Shown one piece after another: positions 33,100 through 44,579 of a stretch of DNA of 64,000 bases. The DNA is taken from assembly GCA_022497155.1 (NCBI GenBank), contig MU385750.1, positions 1 to 64,000 on the forward strand. The letters run 5' to 3'. The position numbers and the translations under genes are program-made. This stretch comes from Whalleya microplaca (lineage: Eukaryota > Ascomycota > Sordariomycetes > Xylariales > Xylariaceae). Position 1 is the first letter of the stretch. Each line of letters starts with the position of its first letter. A model generated the notes under the pieces. That model saw nothing but the letters and a program-made list of their open reading frames with translations, had not been told where the DNA came from and did no database searches.

Positions 33100-34932
33100 T
33101 ATACCTTAGTTATTATAGCTGATATTACTATACCAGAGTCTTAACAACTAATTGAAGAGACTATAATCACCCCACAACCTAAAAGACAAGGCCGACCTAT
33201 TAAATCACTCTCTCAACGGACTATAAAACGAACTACTCCCTATAAAACTACCAAACTAAGACACTCTAAAAAGAAAAAAATAAAGGTATTAGTGTGGTTA
33301 TTAAATTATAAAGTTCCTTTAACTTTCACACACTTAACTCAACTCTATAACTAACCAATAAAAATTATCTCTTCAACCGACTTAATTCTTATAGAAAAAG
33401 GTTATAGGCGACCTACCTACCTTAAAGCAGCTGCTTATTTCAAAATCCCTTCACTAACTATAACTATATAGTAGCTTAAAAGAGACTCTATTTTAACTAA
33501 TAGTTACGGAAAAAGATTATTTATTATACCTTATTGGCCTGAATTTAAAAGTTAACTTTATAAGCTTTTTATCGATGTACGTTTTCAAAGTTAACCTGTT
33601 ACTAAAGCCTGGTTTCGAAGTCATTTTTTAACTTTATTTAAGAGTTTATACCTTATAGAACTTTTTCCAGTCTTTCAATTTAGTTTTAGTTGGTTTTAGA
33701 ATTTTTTAAAAAGACATAACTTAACTCGAAAACGGGTAACTAAACACTCTTCTAAAGCCCCTGAAAATGTATATAGTGCCTATTTATCGTTTCTTTTATT
33801 TATAAGGAAATACAGCCGTCCTTATAATAACTCTTGTTAGAACCCTTTTTTGTTTTTACAACTACTTAGTAGTCTTAATAACTCTGAGTCTTTACCTTTT
33901 CGTCAGTTTGAGTTAATTAGAGTTATTAATATGGATAAAACTCCTATACCTTTTAAGTTTTTAAATAGTTATACCTATAAGACAAAAAGTTTAACTATTA
34001 TATTAGCCAAAAGTAATAGGAATGGTTAGAATAAAAGACAAGCTACTTTAATTTTATATATAATAGCCGAAAAGACTCTTCTTAAGCCTAAACTTATATT
34101 CCATAGAGCTAATAACTCTAAATATACGGAAGAGTTTAAGTTATACTTTTTTGAAATTATAATTGAGTTTAACGAAACGGCTTATAATAACGAAAAGTTT
34201 ATAACTCAATAGATTAATACCAAACTCAAAGACTATACTCAAGACGAAAAGACTTTATTAATAATGGATGTAGTAACGTTTTATAATATTTTTAATATTA
34301 AAAAATCTTTAAAGTCTATAAGTACGTTACCCGCTATAATTCCTAAAGGGATAACTAGTTATCTTTAAGTCTTAGATACTTACTTAAATAAAGTAGTTAA
34401 ATAACTACTAAAAGAATATAATAATATATAGCTTAAAAAAAGAGTTTAAAGGTATAAAGACTTAGGAGAGTCTCTTTTTCCGTTATCAACTTTTGATTAA
34501 CGAGTTAAAACAGCTATTATAATTGCACAAATTGTTATACGACTTAAAGAACCTTACTATATACGTCTTATTCGAAAAGGGTTTAAGCAAACCGGAGTCT
34601 CTATAAGACCTGATTCGTTAGAAAATTATCTTATAAAAATAAAAAGTCTTAATTTACAACAATACGAAGACTTACGAAAGGCTTTTCGAGACTTAACTTT
34701 AGTTAATAATTCAACTGAAGTTAACCTTATAGACACTATATATAGGCCTGAGCCGGGTTTTATAAGTTACAATCAAGAGGAGTTAATAGAGGAAGCGTTA
34801 ATTATACCTTCTAGTCCTTTATATAAAGAAACTAATAAGGTATTATTACAGATGTGTAAAGAGAAAAGGCTGCCTTATAGTAGTACTAAAGCAGTTTTAG
34901 TAGCCAGATTAAAGGAGTATAATAGGCAGTAG
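33100..34932 (+). pseudogene. Decayed DDE_1 (pogo-type) transposase with C-terminal SAP-like motif
   Basis: One frame, broken by several TAG/TAA codons, can be followed for most of its length. The three acidic catalytic residues are in register: Asp at 33934-33936 (in NMDKTPIPF), Asp at 34267-34269 (in LLIMDVVTFYN, 110 residues later) and Asp at 34375-34377 (in VLDTYLNKVVK, 35 residues later), a DDD triad as in pogo. Between them lie LAKSNRNG*NKRQATLIL and EFNETAYNNEKF. The C-terminal end (34842-34929) reads LLQMCKEKRLPYSSTKAVLV then ARLKEYNRQ, a SAP-type DNA-binding helix-extended-helix. The N-terminal part is probably a helix-turn-helix/CENP-B-like region but is too decayed to prove. The start is approximate. 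Stops replacing Trp (TGG to TAG) fit RIP. Confidence 0.8.
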
Positions 34933-35031
34933 GACATATATAATAACTGGTTTAACTAGATACTTAATTAGTTAGATAGTTATTATATAAGTAACTAAAT
35001 ATTGAGGTTGTAAATAAAGTTTAAGCTTTAA

Positions 35032-35108
35032 CTATATATTAGGCTATAAGCAGCTTAGGCCTATAATAAGTGGGTCCGCCAAGCTTTGAAATTGTCGAAA
35101 GTCTGCGG
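35032..35108 (-). repeat. Right terminal inverted repeat of the pogo-type element
   Basis: Inverse copy of 32893-32969, followed by TA at 35109-35110. Confidence 0.92.
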
Positions 35109-35110
35109 TA

Positions 35111-36201
35111 TACCCAGAGAGGTAATCATATACGGCTAGTTCCGGATTTCGGATTTTGCTGACTGCTGATATTGGGTATAAACGAGCCTAGGTAGGCTGA
35201 GGAGCGAAAGGATTAAACTTCTAAAAATCTAGGCATCCGACCTGTCCGAGAATTACTTATATGGGATTACGGATTACATTGTTCAGATAGATAGGTACCT
35301 AGGCATACTCGACATACCCGAGTACAACATGTATATGGATGGTTACTTAGTACAATAGCTGTCAATAGTGCTTCATGACGTCGAGGCTAGCTCGAGATAC
35401 TACATGTAATCTGCCAATCTAATCATCAATAGCGGAGAGGAGATATATCACGGGCCGTTTACAGGACCCTCCGGCCCCGCTTAAAAGGGCATTACCTAAT
35501 CAATGTATGTACCTGCTATTACATATCTACATCCATATGTACCCAAATAAGCTCGTCGGTCGAGGTATATGGAGGTATACGATACACTCGGAGGTAGGTG
35601 GTCGGCAACCCCGTCCTCCGTCGGGTGGGGCATTAGGGTTTCTTTGGCGGGGGCGTATATTACCGACATTAGTCCCCTAAAAATGATGAAGCTAGGGAAG
35701 CTAGGGAAGCTACTGGCGCCGTAAACCTCGGCAAGCTAGGCGTGTTAGGCGTGTTAGGCCTGCTAAAGCCTGCTACATATGTACCCAGCACACCCTATCC
35801 GGAATAGAGCTCTGTGGTAGGTATGAAATCATGGAACCTTGAAGAATTGGCTGACATGATTTTCTTCATCTTCATCTCTCGAAGATTACATGTATTATGG
35901 CGGCTCCCTCTACCACCAACGTTTACGCGTACCCTGTCTACCTTGCCGACCTTGTCTAGTTTCTAGTTAGCTAATAGCTTTTAATCTTAATTAATGGACT
36001 GGCTGATTTACGTACCTTGATTATTCATCTTCATCTTCTGTCTTCCGTGTTCTGTCTTCCATCTTCGGCCTCCCCCATCACCTACGCATATCTGCTATGT
36101 GCACCTTCAGACGACTGCCTCATCCTCCTCTCGTTTGTTGACCCTTCGAAACTGAACTTGAACTCGATCCAACGCTCCCTGAGAACCTGTCCACTGGCAT
36201 C
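35111..36201. other. Intergenic, promoter side of the UFD1-like gene
   Basis: Contains small direct repeats (AGCTAGGGA at 35690-35710; GTGTTAGGC at 35740-35757) and a CT-rich tract (36030-36080) typical of fungal 5' leaders. No gene is seen. Confidence 0.5.
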
Positions 36202-38571
36202 ATGGCTGAACAGCCCCCGCTCAAATGGTCGGGCACCTTCAACGTGGCCCCGTCGTCCGAATATGCCTCCAAGAACCTGAAGGGCGACAAGATCATCCTC
36301 CCGCAGTCCGCCCTCGAACAGCTGCTCGCCGCCTTCGCCTCCTCCGCCGCCCCCATTCCCACCGCGTTCACCGCCTTCGATGTCTCCAACCCCTACGCCT
36401 CCATATCCGGCCGTCCCCAGTCTGCCTTCTACGGCGACTCCCACCAGCAGCTTCCGAACCCGCTGATGTTCCGTCTCGTGAACCAGACGAACGGCAACGC
36501 CGTCTACGCCGGCATACGGGAGTTCTCCGCCGAGGAGGACGAGGTCGTGCTAAGCCCGTATCTGACCGAGGCTCTGGGCATAAGTATCGACGACGCTGCC
36601 CACTCGATCAGTAACACCAATGACACCGATGACATCACCGACACCAATAACGGCACGTCCCCCGACGACGCCATCGACCTTTCTCACGATAGTGCCCCTG
36701 CTCCCCGGGTGACGATCCACGCGAAACAGCTGCCGAAAGGTGCCTATGTGCGACTACGGCCGTTGGAAGCCGGCTACAACCCGGACGATTGGAAGCCCTT
36801 GCTCGAGAGGCAGCTACGGGAGAGCTTCACGACCTTAACGAACGGCGCGTTTTTATCCGTGCGCGGCGTGAAGGGCGAGACGTTCCGGTTTCTCATCGAT
36901 CAGTTCCGGCCCGAGGGAGACGGTATATGCGTGGTAGACACCGACCTCGAGGTCGACATCGAGGCCCTGAACGAAGAACAGGCGAGGGAGACGATACGGC
37001 AGATCATGGCCAAGGCGAAGAAAGCACCCGGCACCGCCACGGGGAGCTCGGTCGGCCAGGAGCTGAACATCTGGAAGGCCGTCGACGGTCAGGTTCTGCC
37101 GGGAGACTATGTCGACTACGAGCTTCCCTCTTGGGCTCGGTCACGCGTCATCGAGATCGAGCTTAGCGAGCTCGAAGACGAGTACGGCGTCGACCTATTC
37201 ATCAATCCGAAGTCATCGCGGCAAAGAGCCTGGCCTCGAGACTCGGAGCACGTGTTCAGCGCCTTCACCTACGCCGAAAACGGCATCAAGCGCATCGCTA
37301 TCCATCCCACCAACATCGAGCTGGAAGACGCCGAAAGTCTCCTGATTTCCGTCCATGGCTATTCCCCCGAGCCATCAGCTTCGACCTCCGCCGATTCGCC
37401 TCCTCGCCGGTTCAGAGTAAGGGTCAGAAACTCAACGTCAACGACGCCAACGCATACCCCCACGAGAGAGGACACGGCCACGCCTCATTCTGCCAATGGT
37501 GGCAGCGCGGAGGAGCGATCGCCGGACGAGGAGCGGTGCCAGAACTGTAACCAGTGGGTGCCCAGGCGGACGATGGTTCTCCACGAGAACTTCTGCCGGC
37601 GCAACAACGTAATATGCCCACGATGCGATAGCGTGTTTCAGAAAGGGTCGGATGACTGGAACGAGCACTGGCATTGCCCTCGCGACGACGGTCACGGCTC
37701 CGGGGAGAGTGCGAGGGCGAAACACGACGACATATACCATACCGACCGGCAATGTCCATCCTGCCCCTTCTCCACCAACACGCTTCTGGATCTCGCGCAC
37801 CACCGCACCACCTTGTGCCCCGGCAAGATAATTCTATGCCAGTTCTGTCACCTCGAGGTGCCCCAAGAGGGCGACCCGTTCAATCCCTCCGCCGAGACGC
37901 TCCTCTCCGGCCTCACAGAACACGAGCTCGCCGACGGCGCCAGGACGACCGACTGCCACCTCTGCTCGAAGATCGTCCGCCTACGCGACATGTCGACGCA
38001 CCTGAAGCACCACGAGCTGGAGAAGGCCCACCGGCCCAAACCCGCCATATGCCGCAACGCCAACTGCGGGCGCACACTGCACGGCGTGGGCCGGAACGGC
38101 GCCGTCAACGCGGGCACGCAGATGGGCCAGGGCCCCGGGAACAGCATCGGGCTCTGCTCGCTGTGCTTCACGCCGCTGTACGTCAGCCTGCACGACCCCG
38201 AGGGCAAGGCACTCAAGCGTCGCATCGAGCGCCGCTACCTGACGCAGATGATGCAGGGGTGCCGCAAACGCTCGTGCACCAACCCCTGGTGCAAGACGGG
38301 CCGCGCCAACGCCGGGCTGGAGGCCAAGGGCGCCACCGCCCAGGCCGTGCTGCCCCTCATCAGGCCGCTCATGGACACGGTGCGCGACGCCGACAAGCCC
38401 ATGTTCTTCTGCGTCGACGAGTCGAACCAGCGCCGCCGGCAACGCGCCGAGATGCTGGCCGCCGAAGACACGTTCGACCTCGAGTGGTGCATCGCCGCGT
38501 GCGAGGCCGAGGGTACGAACCTTGATAAGGCCAGGGAGTGGCTTATGAATTGGGCCCCGAGCAGGGAATAA
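36202..38571 (+). CDS. UFD1-like protein with C-terminal zinc fingers and UBA-like tail
   Basis: Single exon, 789 residues. The N-terminal third has the UFD1 double-psi barrel and following domain: KGDKIILPQSALEQLLA, NPLMFRLVN, then ARVTIHAKQLPKGAYVRLRP-like text and LRESFTTLTNGAFLSV. UFD1 with NPL4 and the Cdc48 ATPase extracts ubiquitinated substrates. Canonical UFD1 is about 340-360 residues, so this protein is a longer paralogue. It adds TRAF-like C2HC fingers from about 446 (CQNCNQWVPRRTMVLHENFC, CPRCDSVFQ), CHLC and CRNANCGRTL modules, an AZUL-like CRKRSCTNPWCKTG near 686-699, and a C-terminal FDLEWCIAACEAEGTNLDKA helix pair like a UBA. The whole suggests an adaptor in ubiquitin signalling. 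The strong GC bias makes a 283-codon shadow frame at 37674-38525. Confidence 0.88.
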   Translation: MAEQPPLKWSGTFNVAPSSEYASKNLKGDKIILPQSALEQLLAAFASSAAPIPTAFTAFDVSNPYASISGRPQSAFYGDSHQQLPNPLMFRLVNQTNGNAVYAGIREFSAEEDEVVLSPYLTEALGISIDDAAHSISNTNDTDDITDTNNGTSPDDAIDLSHDSAPAPRVTIHAKQLPKGAYVRLRPLEAGYNPDDWKPLLERQLRESFTTLTNGAFLSVRGVKGETFRFLIDQFRPEGDGICVVDTDLEVDIEALNEEQARETIRQIMAKAKKAPGTATGSSVGQELNIWKAVDGQVLPGDYVDYELPSWARSRVIEIELSELEDEYGVDLFINPKSSRQRAWPRDSEHVFSAFTYAENGIKRIAIHPTNIELEDAESLLISVHGYSPEPSASTSADSPPRRFRVRVRNSTSTTPTHTPTREDTATPHSANGGSAEERSPDEERCQNCNQWVPRRTMVLHENFCRRNNVICPRCDSVFQKGSDDWNEHWHCPRDDGHGSGESARAKHDDIYHTDRQCPSCPFSTNTLLDLAHHRTTLCPGKIILCQFCHLEVPQEGDPFNPSAETLLSGLTEHELADGARTTDCHLCSKIVRLRDMSTHLKHHELEKAHRPKPAICRNANCGRTLHGVGRNGAVNAGTQMGQGPGNSIGLCSLCFTPLYVSLHDPEGKALKRRIERRYLTQMMQGCRKRSCTNPWCKTGRANAGLEAKGATAQAVLPLIRPLMDTVRDADKPMFFCVDESNQRRRQRAEMLAAEDTFDLEWCIAACEAEGTNLDKAREWLMNWAPSRE

Positions 38572-41500
38572 GAATATAAGAGGGAGATATATATATAGAG
38601 AGAGAGAGAGCGAGAGAGAGAGAGAAGAGGGGATACTGGGGTAGGGTATGGTAGGACGTAATAGATAAATCGTCACTCATGATATAGAACGGCTGGCTGG
38701 GTGGCTGGCCGGCTGGGAGGCGGGGGTGTGCATAGTAGACGGCGTTGGATATGTATTAGACATATATGGTATCATGGTTTATCATAGCACAGCACAGCAC
38801 GGAACGCGGAGATACCCTGGGACCCCCTTATCACATATATCACACATGCAGGGATATACTATATATATTCATAGTACGCTAGAAAGACGTTAATTTCGAG
38901 GTGCCATTTTCATTCATGCGTACATACGTAGGCAAACGACATATCAGCAGTCAGTCAATCATTCAACTGTGTTCATTCTGCTCTGTGGCTACGTATCTCC
39001 TGGTAGACTCGACGAGCAAGTCTGGCCCGTACATACGATAAGTACAGTGGGTGGAAACGAAACTGGCCCTCCCCCTTGTCTTGTTTTCTCTCTCCCCATC
39101 TGGAACCGACTGCTGTGTATTAAGCATTTCCCTTCCACCAACCCCCTAGTGTATACTCAAGCGTTCAGTCAAGATCATAACGATGCTGAGCTTAGTGGCT
39201 CTGTACATATGTCGAGGTTAGCAAGGGATCGAGGACTAGGGATACTACCTGTTGATAGATAGGAGGTAGGATGGTGACTGACGCAGCAGGAGCAGGAAGA
39301 GCTATGGTGGACGTTAGTCTCGTGCTTCAACAGAATGACAGGAGCGAAGAAGATTTCCAATAGCCAGGAGAGTATTTGGGAGGGGGAGGGGGGTTAGAAG
39401 GGCATAGTCCGTGAGGGGAGTACGTGAAATAGAAATTGAGCCAAGGGAGAGGAGAGGAGAGGAGCTTACCAGCTATCGCAAGAGCAGGTGGCACAACCGC
39501 AGCTTGCTGGCTCCATGGTGGTTTAATTTGGTGTTGTTATAAATAAGAGTCGAAGACGGTATAGATAGATTGGTGTTGTGCGAAGCGTTCCTTTCTGTCT
39601 TTCGTTTGTTTGTTCGTGTCCTGTAAGTGAACTGACGAGAGTGGTAGCAGACACAGAAGCGAGGGAGGAGGACTTGTTAAGTACTCGATTCCTCGCGGAC
39701 CTAGAGACAAGTAAAAGCTCCCATCTACCCATCGGCCTACCACTGCCCAAGCTCCCAGCCTGCGATCCCGCTGGGATCTGGGATCAGGGGAGCAAGCTCG
39801 TGTGGGGGCAGGATGTGAGGGGATGGATGGCAGATGGCGAATAAAAGGAGAGCGCTGGACGGTTTGCCCATCTGGGCTTTGCGATCTTCATCCTTCCCAC
39901 ATGTGACAAGAGCAACCCAAACCATGATCCTGCCCAGACGGTAAGCAAAGAGGGATGGATAGGTATGCAGGAGCCGATGCGGGGAACGAACAAACCAAGC
40001 CCGTCTGCCCATCTATCTCAACGCTCAACCGCCGCCATCCAATTGACCGGTCCTCCACTCCAGCCCTGCTTGATTGATTAATCGATCTAGGCCGTCGCCA
40101 CCCATGCCACCGTGTCCATGTTGACTGGGCCGGCCAGCTGGCTTGCTTGCCTGCTTGCTTGAGTGCCGGCCCATTGATGGCTCGATGGATCTGCTGTAGG
40201 TAGGTCATGCCTAGGAGATGGAGGGCGGATGGTCAGGTGCGGCTTCCGATCGCTGCTGTTTGGTCCTCCTAAGCAGTGCTCCTTTAAGCCTCCTACAGCA
40301 CTTAGCTGCAGATCGACTTATATGGAGTGCATCACAGTAGTTAGTCCTCCCTCTCGCGCCGGGGCGGTGGTGCCCGGTTCGTAGGGGGGAAGGCTGGAGG
40401 CGGCTTTAGATGTGCGTAGGGAGCGAGATCGTACACGTTGTGCAGTCGCTTGACTAATGGTATCCCACACACGCGCGCACACGTCGTGGACGGGTTGCTC
40501 GATTAGCGAGGCCTACGTACGTATGTGATATGAAGTCACACAACGCCGGAGGGGGGAGGAGAGTGTCCGATGCGGAGCGGGTACTTAGATCGCAAGCCTA
40601 GACGACATATAGTCGTTCGATAAGTTAGTCTGGGATGGATATCGACGGATATCACGAGTCTAGTTTAGGACATCAAGGGAGGACGGGATTACTCTGGTTA
40701 TAGCAGAGAAACATTGTAGTCTGTGAGACTCACGTGGCATTGGCTCCTTGCGAGTTTTCTGTGAATATTTATATTTGCTGGGTTCAAAGAGTGAGTGAAC
40801 ATCATGTCATCGTATACTCGTGAGTTTTACCAGCCTAAATATACGATCTATCCCATTACGTTCTTTCTGGGGTTTGTCATACTTAGACAGCTAATTCTCG
40901 GACATCTCATATGCCAGAACTTATTCCTATGTGCCATGATACATATGTATATACCTCTGATATACGTCACTAGCTTATTCAGTCATCTACGACAGCTCTA
41001 TTTGCCTAAATTCATGTATGAGAACCAAGGCTCTAATATGAGATGAATTTGAAGTCGTTTCTAAGAGATTCAACACCCTAAGATAGGCAAGTTTAGCACA
41101 ACGGCAGTTCCCTAGTTTGTTCCACTCAACAAGTTGGGTAGACCACGAGAAAAAATGCCTTTCGGGTTATCAAGATTACACATGGCAGTTCATAGACACT
41201 TGATCTCATGCTTCTACAGGGTTATTAGCGGACGTTGAAAGGCTAGCTGAATGCAGTATAAAGGCATACACTTTAAGTGCCTAGGTTAGCTGGAATTTGA
41301 CTTCATAAACGCCAGATAGCACTTCACTCTGAAGGCCTTAAGACAGCACGCTGCACATTTAGTAACCTTGATAGAATCAGATCGATGACCTGTAATTTGA
41401 AGCAAACTCCGAAAGATAAACGACTCTAAAATATTTCGTGCACTGTAGTCATGGCGATGAGTTGGCTGCTTTTAGGTCCTATGAGTAAACGAATGTGCCT

Positions 41501-42190
41501 GTATATGTAGGACTTGGTGGAGGCCAGGTAGAGGGGCGGCATGTTCCGAATACGCGTATTAGTTAAGTATTCACTTCGACATCAGGCCATGACATTATAC
41601 CCCTATGTCGTATTCTTGGCATCCACTATACTAGATAGAGAGACCGCTGAAAATAAGCCTTTGTCTAGCGCGATAAACAAGACGTGGTATAATTCCTAAA
41701 CCCAGCGCTGAAGTCATAGCGAATAACGCGGATGAGCGCACACAGCCTTGTGGGGGATGCATAATATCAAATATGTGGACTCTTGAACTCTTCGTTCTGT
41801 TTCAAACTTCGTAAACTCTGTGGCTTATACGGTACTTATCCAGACAGATGGTTTGAAGCTTTCTTAAAGGTGCGTTACGATTAAACATGAGGCCATGAGC
41901 CAAACCCGGGTATGAGGTATTCGTTGCGAGTCAGTTGTAAGGGGATGGCACTAAAGCGTAGCGTCAGAAGCATCTCAAACTATATACTGCCTCGTCCTTA
42001 TGGATGTCAAATTCCCCAGATTCATTGATAAAAAGCCTAACCCAATTACTAATTAATACATTCGTGTGTGGTTCCTGAGTCTCTTGATTTGTCCCTTGCG
42101 TACGTCTCTAGCGTATTCACCTCATCCCATCTCCATCCCACTGGTACATACCCATCGTAACGACCCTCTCGTAGGCCTTGTGGTGACATT
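38572..42190. other. Long intergenic region, 3.6 kb
   Basis: Only short frames without known domains (for example 40795-41046 on the plus strand). It includes the GA microsatellite at 38586-38625, GAGAG-rich DNA near 39450 and two CCATC-rich stretches near 39825 and 40015. I see no gene. Confidence 0.5.
38586..38625. repeat. (TA)n(GA)n microsatellite
   Basis: Short TA run followed by about 14 GA units with one CG break, just after the UFD1-like stop codon. Confidence 0.9.
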
Positions 42191-43508
42191 ATGCTACGCC
42201 GAAGTCACAAGAAGTCCCGGGCGGGGTGTCGAGAATGTAAGCGAAGGCACATCAAGGTAAGAAACCCGTTCAACAAGTACCGGCCTTTCCGGTCCTGGGC
42301 AAGGCGGGGGAACAGGGGCGCTTTGCGAACGTGAGTTTGATAGAAAACTAATGACTGACTATGGCATGAAGTGCGATGAGAGAAAACCCGTATGTGCTAA
42401 TTGTACCATGGGCGAGCGGCATTGTGACTACCCGGAACCTGCCATGCCTGAAGCTTCATCAACCCTCGACGGCACCAGTCCGCAGACGTCGAGCTCCGTT
42501 GACATTTCGCTAACGCCCCCTGACAATGCCCCAGAGCCGATCCAGCTGCCAAATATTCCTCCTGAAAGCTTCAATCACCTGGAGGATGGGGACGACGCAG
42601 CTGTCAATCTAAACCACATGGAGCTCATGATGCACTTTACCGTTGCGATCGCCGTCCCCGACACCAAGGATGCCCTTCTTGATGGTGGCACGCGTATCGT
42701 GCTTAAAGCCGCTGCAAATGCCCCCTATCTCATCCATGAAATATTATCCATTTCAGCCCGTCACTTAGCCTTCCTCCATCCTGAGAAGGCTGACTTCTAC
42801 CATCACCAGTCGGTGCAGATGCAGACTAAATCTATCTCCATTTTCAACGAAACTCTTCCTACTATTGACGCTACTAATTGTGTGGCATTGATTCTCTATT
42901 CATCTATGGTCAGTCGCCACCTTCTGGCAGACACCCTGGCCAACAGGGACCCCAATATCAAGTCATTCATAGACGGCTTCGTCCGGTACATACATTTCTA
43001 CAAGGGCATGAGCCGAGTCGCTAATGAAGCCTGGCCACTTCTCGAAGAATCGGAACTGATGCCACTGATCAAATGGAACAAACCCCCTGGGAAATGCCCC
43101 GGGGTTGGCCACGAGTGCGATCAACTGCGGTACCTTATTCGCACAGCGCCCCATCTAGATCCATCTGAGATAGATGCCTGTCAGACTGCCATAGAACAGC
43201 TTCAAGTTGGGTTTGACGAAGTAGCCAACCCTTCGCCTGGAAGGAGCCCATATAACATTGCCTTCACTTGGTCTGTCCTCCTACCAACCGAGTTCGCCCA
43301 CTTGCTTGAACAGTACAAGCCCGAGGCGATCGTGGTTTTGGCTTATTATGGAGTCTTGTTGCTCCAGTGCACGCACCTCTGGCAGATCGCTGATGCCGGT
43401 GCATATCTTGTGAGCAATATCTCGGAATATCTGGGACCGGAATGGGCTCAATGGCTATGGTGGCCACAAATGATGCTCAATGTGCCGCCACTCAGAGTTA
43501 CGAATTAA
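42191..43508 (+). CDS. Zn2Cys6 transcription factor, Upc2-like
   Basis: Exons 42191-42256 and 42372-43508 give 400 residues. The intron (GTAAGA donor, GAAG acceptor) lies inside the zinc cluster, a common place in this family. Joined, the cluster reads CRECKRRHIKCDERKPVCAN then C-x6-C, giving all six Cys of the C-x2-C-x6-C-x6-C-x2-C-x6-C motif, preceded by a basic RRSHKKSRAG. The regulatory half has LNHMELMMHFT and a closing AGAYLVSNISEYLGPEWAQW followed by LWWP, as in fungal proteins related to Upc2. Upc2 controls sterol genes in yeasts, but most filamentous relatives are uncharacterised, so the target is unknown. The gene faces a dead kinase gene 115 bp downstream. The ATG at 42351 is inside the intron and is not the start. 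Confidence 0.85.
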
Positions 43509-43623
43509 CATTCCGTAGCGAAAAGCCCACCAAGGAGCTTTGTATGATATTCAGTGGATTGAGACACAAGTATTGAGAGTGAGACAAGCTCTGGTAGACT
43601 ACTAATATTGGAATACCAATTGC

Positions 43624-44579
43624 TTATTTGATACCCAAGCGTATCATAAACCAATTTCTATATGCTTGTTGAACCTCTGGGAATCCCTCCTCCCCGAGCA
43701 TCCGTTCAACCTGCAGCCTCCAGCCTGCCAGCGATGGGTCCTCGGCGTGTACATCGGTCCATGAAACGTCTAGTCCGTAGGATACTCTAAACTTGGTCTT
43801 GATCTACTCTAATGGGACATAACCGACCGCCTCCCAATCGATGATCCCGTCGACACCCTTCGCGCCCGCGTCAACGATGATATTACCCAGCGCTAGATCA
43901 CCGTGACAGAATACGAACGACGTGCATTCCATCCCCAACCCTTCGCAATTCCTCCGGAGTGACTCGGAACTGAGGTCGTGCGGGCCGCAGCGCATGTTCA
44001 GCCACTGGCGGTGGAAGTAGGCCCCGTCCACTCCCGTGATGGGATCGGACTTGTAGGCCAAGAGTTCCTTACAGATGCCCACGATGCGGCGGCCATAGTG
44101 CTGGTTTTCTTCTTCGCCCATGCCCCTCCAGGCTTTTTCGAGCGTCCTGCCGGGCACGCGGGAGACGAACAGGTAGCTCCTGTTGGCCTCGCGATCGTGG
44201 TACAAGGCTTTAAGGAACGGTGACGCTGGAATTCTGCCCATCCAACCAATTCAGCGTCATATGTTCTTTCGTGACAGGTTCCTTGTACGGGCGGATCATC
44301 TGGCCTTGAGGAAACGCATCACCGAAGCTCCACACAGCGGAGGCGGCACCGGCCTCGTGGACCTGGAGTGACACAACGGTGTACCGGACCTTTGGGAGAC
44401 GACGGCCCTGCCAGAGGCACCACGTCAGGCGCAGAGGAGAAGGTGTATCAGGAGCCGTCACGGCTGTCCTTCCAAAGGTACACGGCAGCCGACGGCTCTT
44501 TCTTCAGGATCATCTTGCCTCCGATCAACTACGAGCTTTCGTTGATTTGCTGGACTGATTCGCGGACAGGTCTAGTCAT
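43624..44579 (-). pseudogene. APH-family phosphotransferase, inactivated
   Basis: The minus strand carries a fungal aminoglycoside-phosphotransferase-type gene in pieces. MTRPVRESVQQINESS is followed by TAG (44529-44531) and then LIGGKMILKKEPS. SLQVHEAGAASAVWSFGDAF leads to EPVTKEHMTLNWLDGQN. A frameshift near 44209-44214 precedes ALYHDREANRSYLFVSRVPG. The catalytic loop FCHGDLALGNIIVD and the metal site GIIDWEAVGYVPLE are intact, then TAG (43804-43806) precedes IKTKFRVSYGLDVSW. Both TAG codons sit where relatives have Trp. A TGA at 44448-44450 may be a further break. The family phosphorylates small molecules or acts as pseudokinases; substrates in fungi are mostly unknown. The catalytic His-Gly-Asp and Asp survive, so loss seems recent. 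Confidence 0.8.

Larger units (their letters stand above)
32891..35110 (+). mobile_element. pogo/Fot1-type DNA transposon with 77-bp TIRs, RIP-decayed
   Basis: Inverted repeats at 32893-32969 and 35032-35108 match at 76 of 77 positions and begin CCGCAGACTTTCGACAATTT. Both outer ends abut TA (32891-32892 and 35109-35110), the target duplication used by the Tc1/mariner superfamily. The 2216-bp element encodes a decayed transposase of DDE_1 type on the plus strand. The interior is AT-rich with many TAG codons where Trp is expected, as in RIP. The almost identical TIRs contrast with the ruined interior. Confidence 0.88.

Noticed and set aside
37674..38525. 283-codon plus-strand frame
   Set aside because: Arg-rich shadow within the UFD1-like gene, which has clear domains in its own frame.
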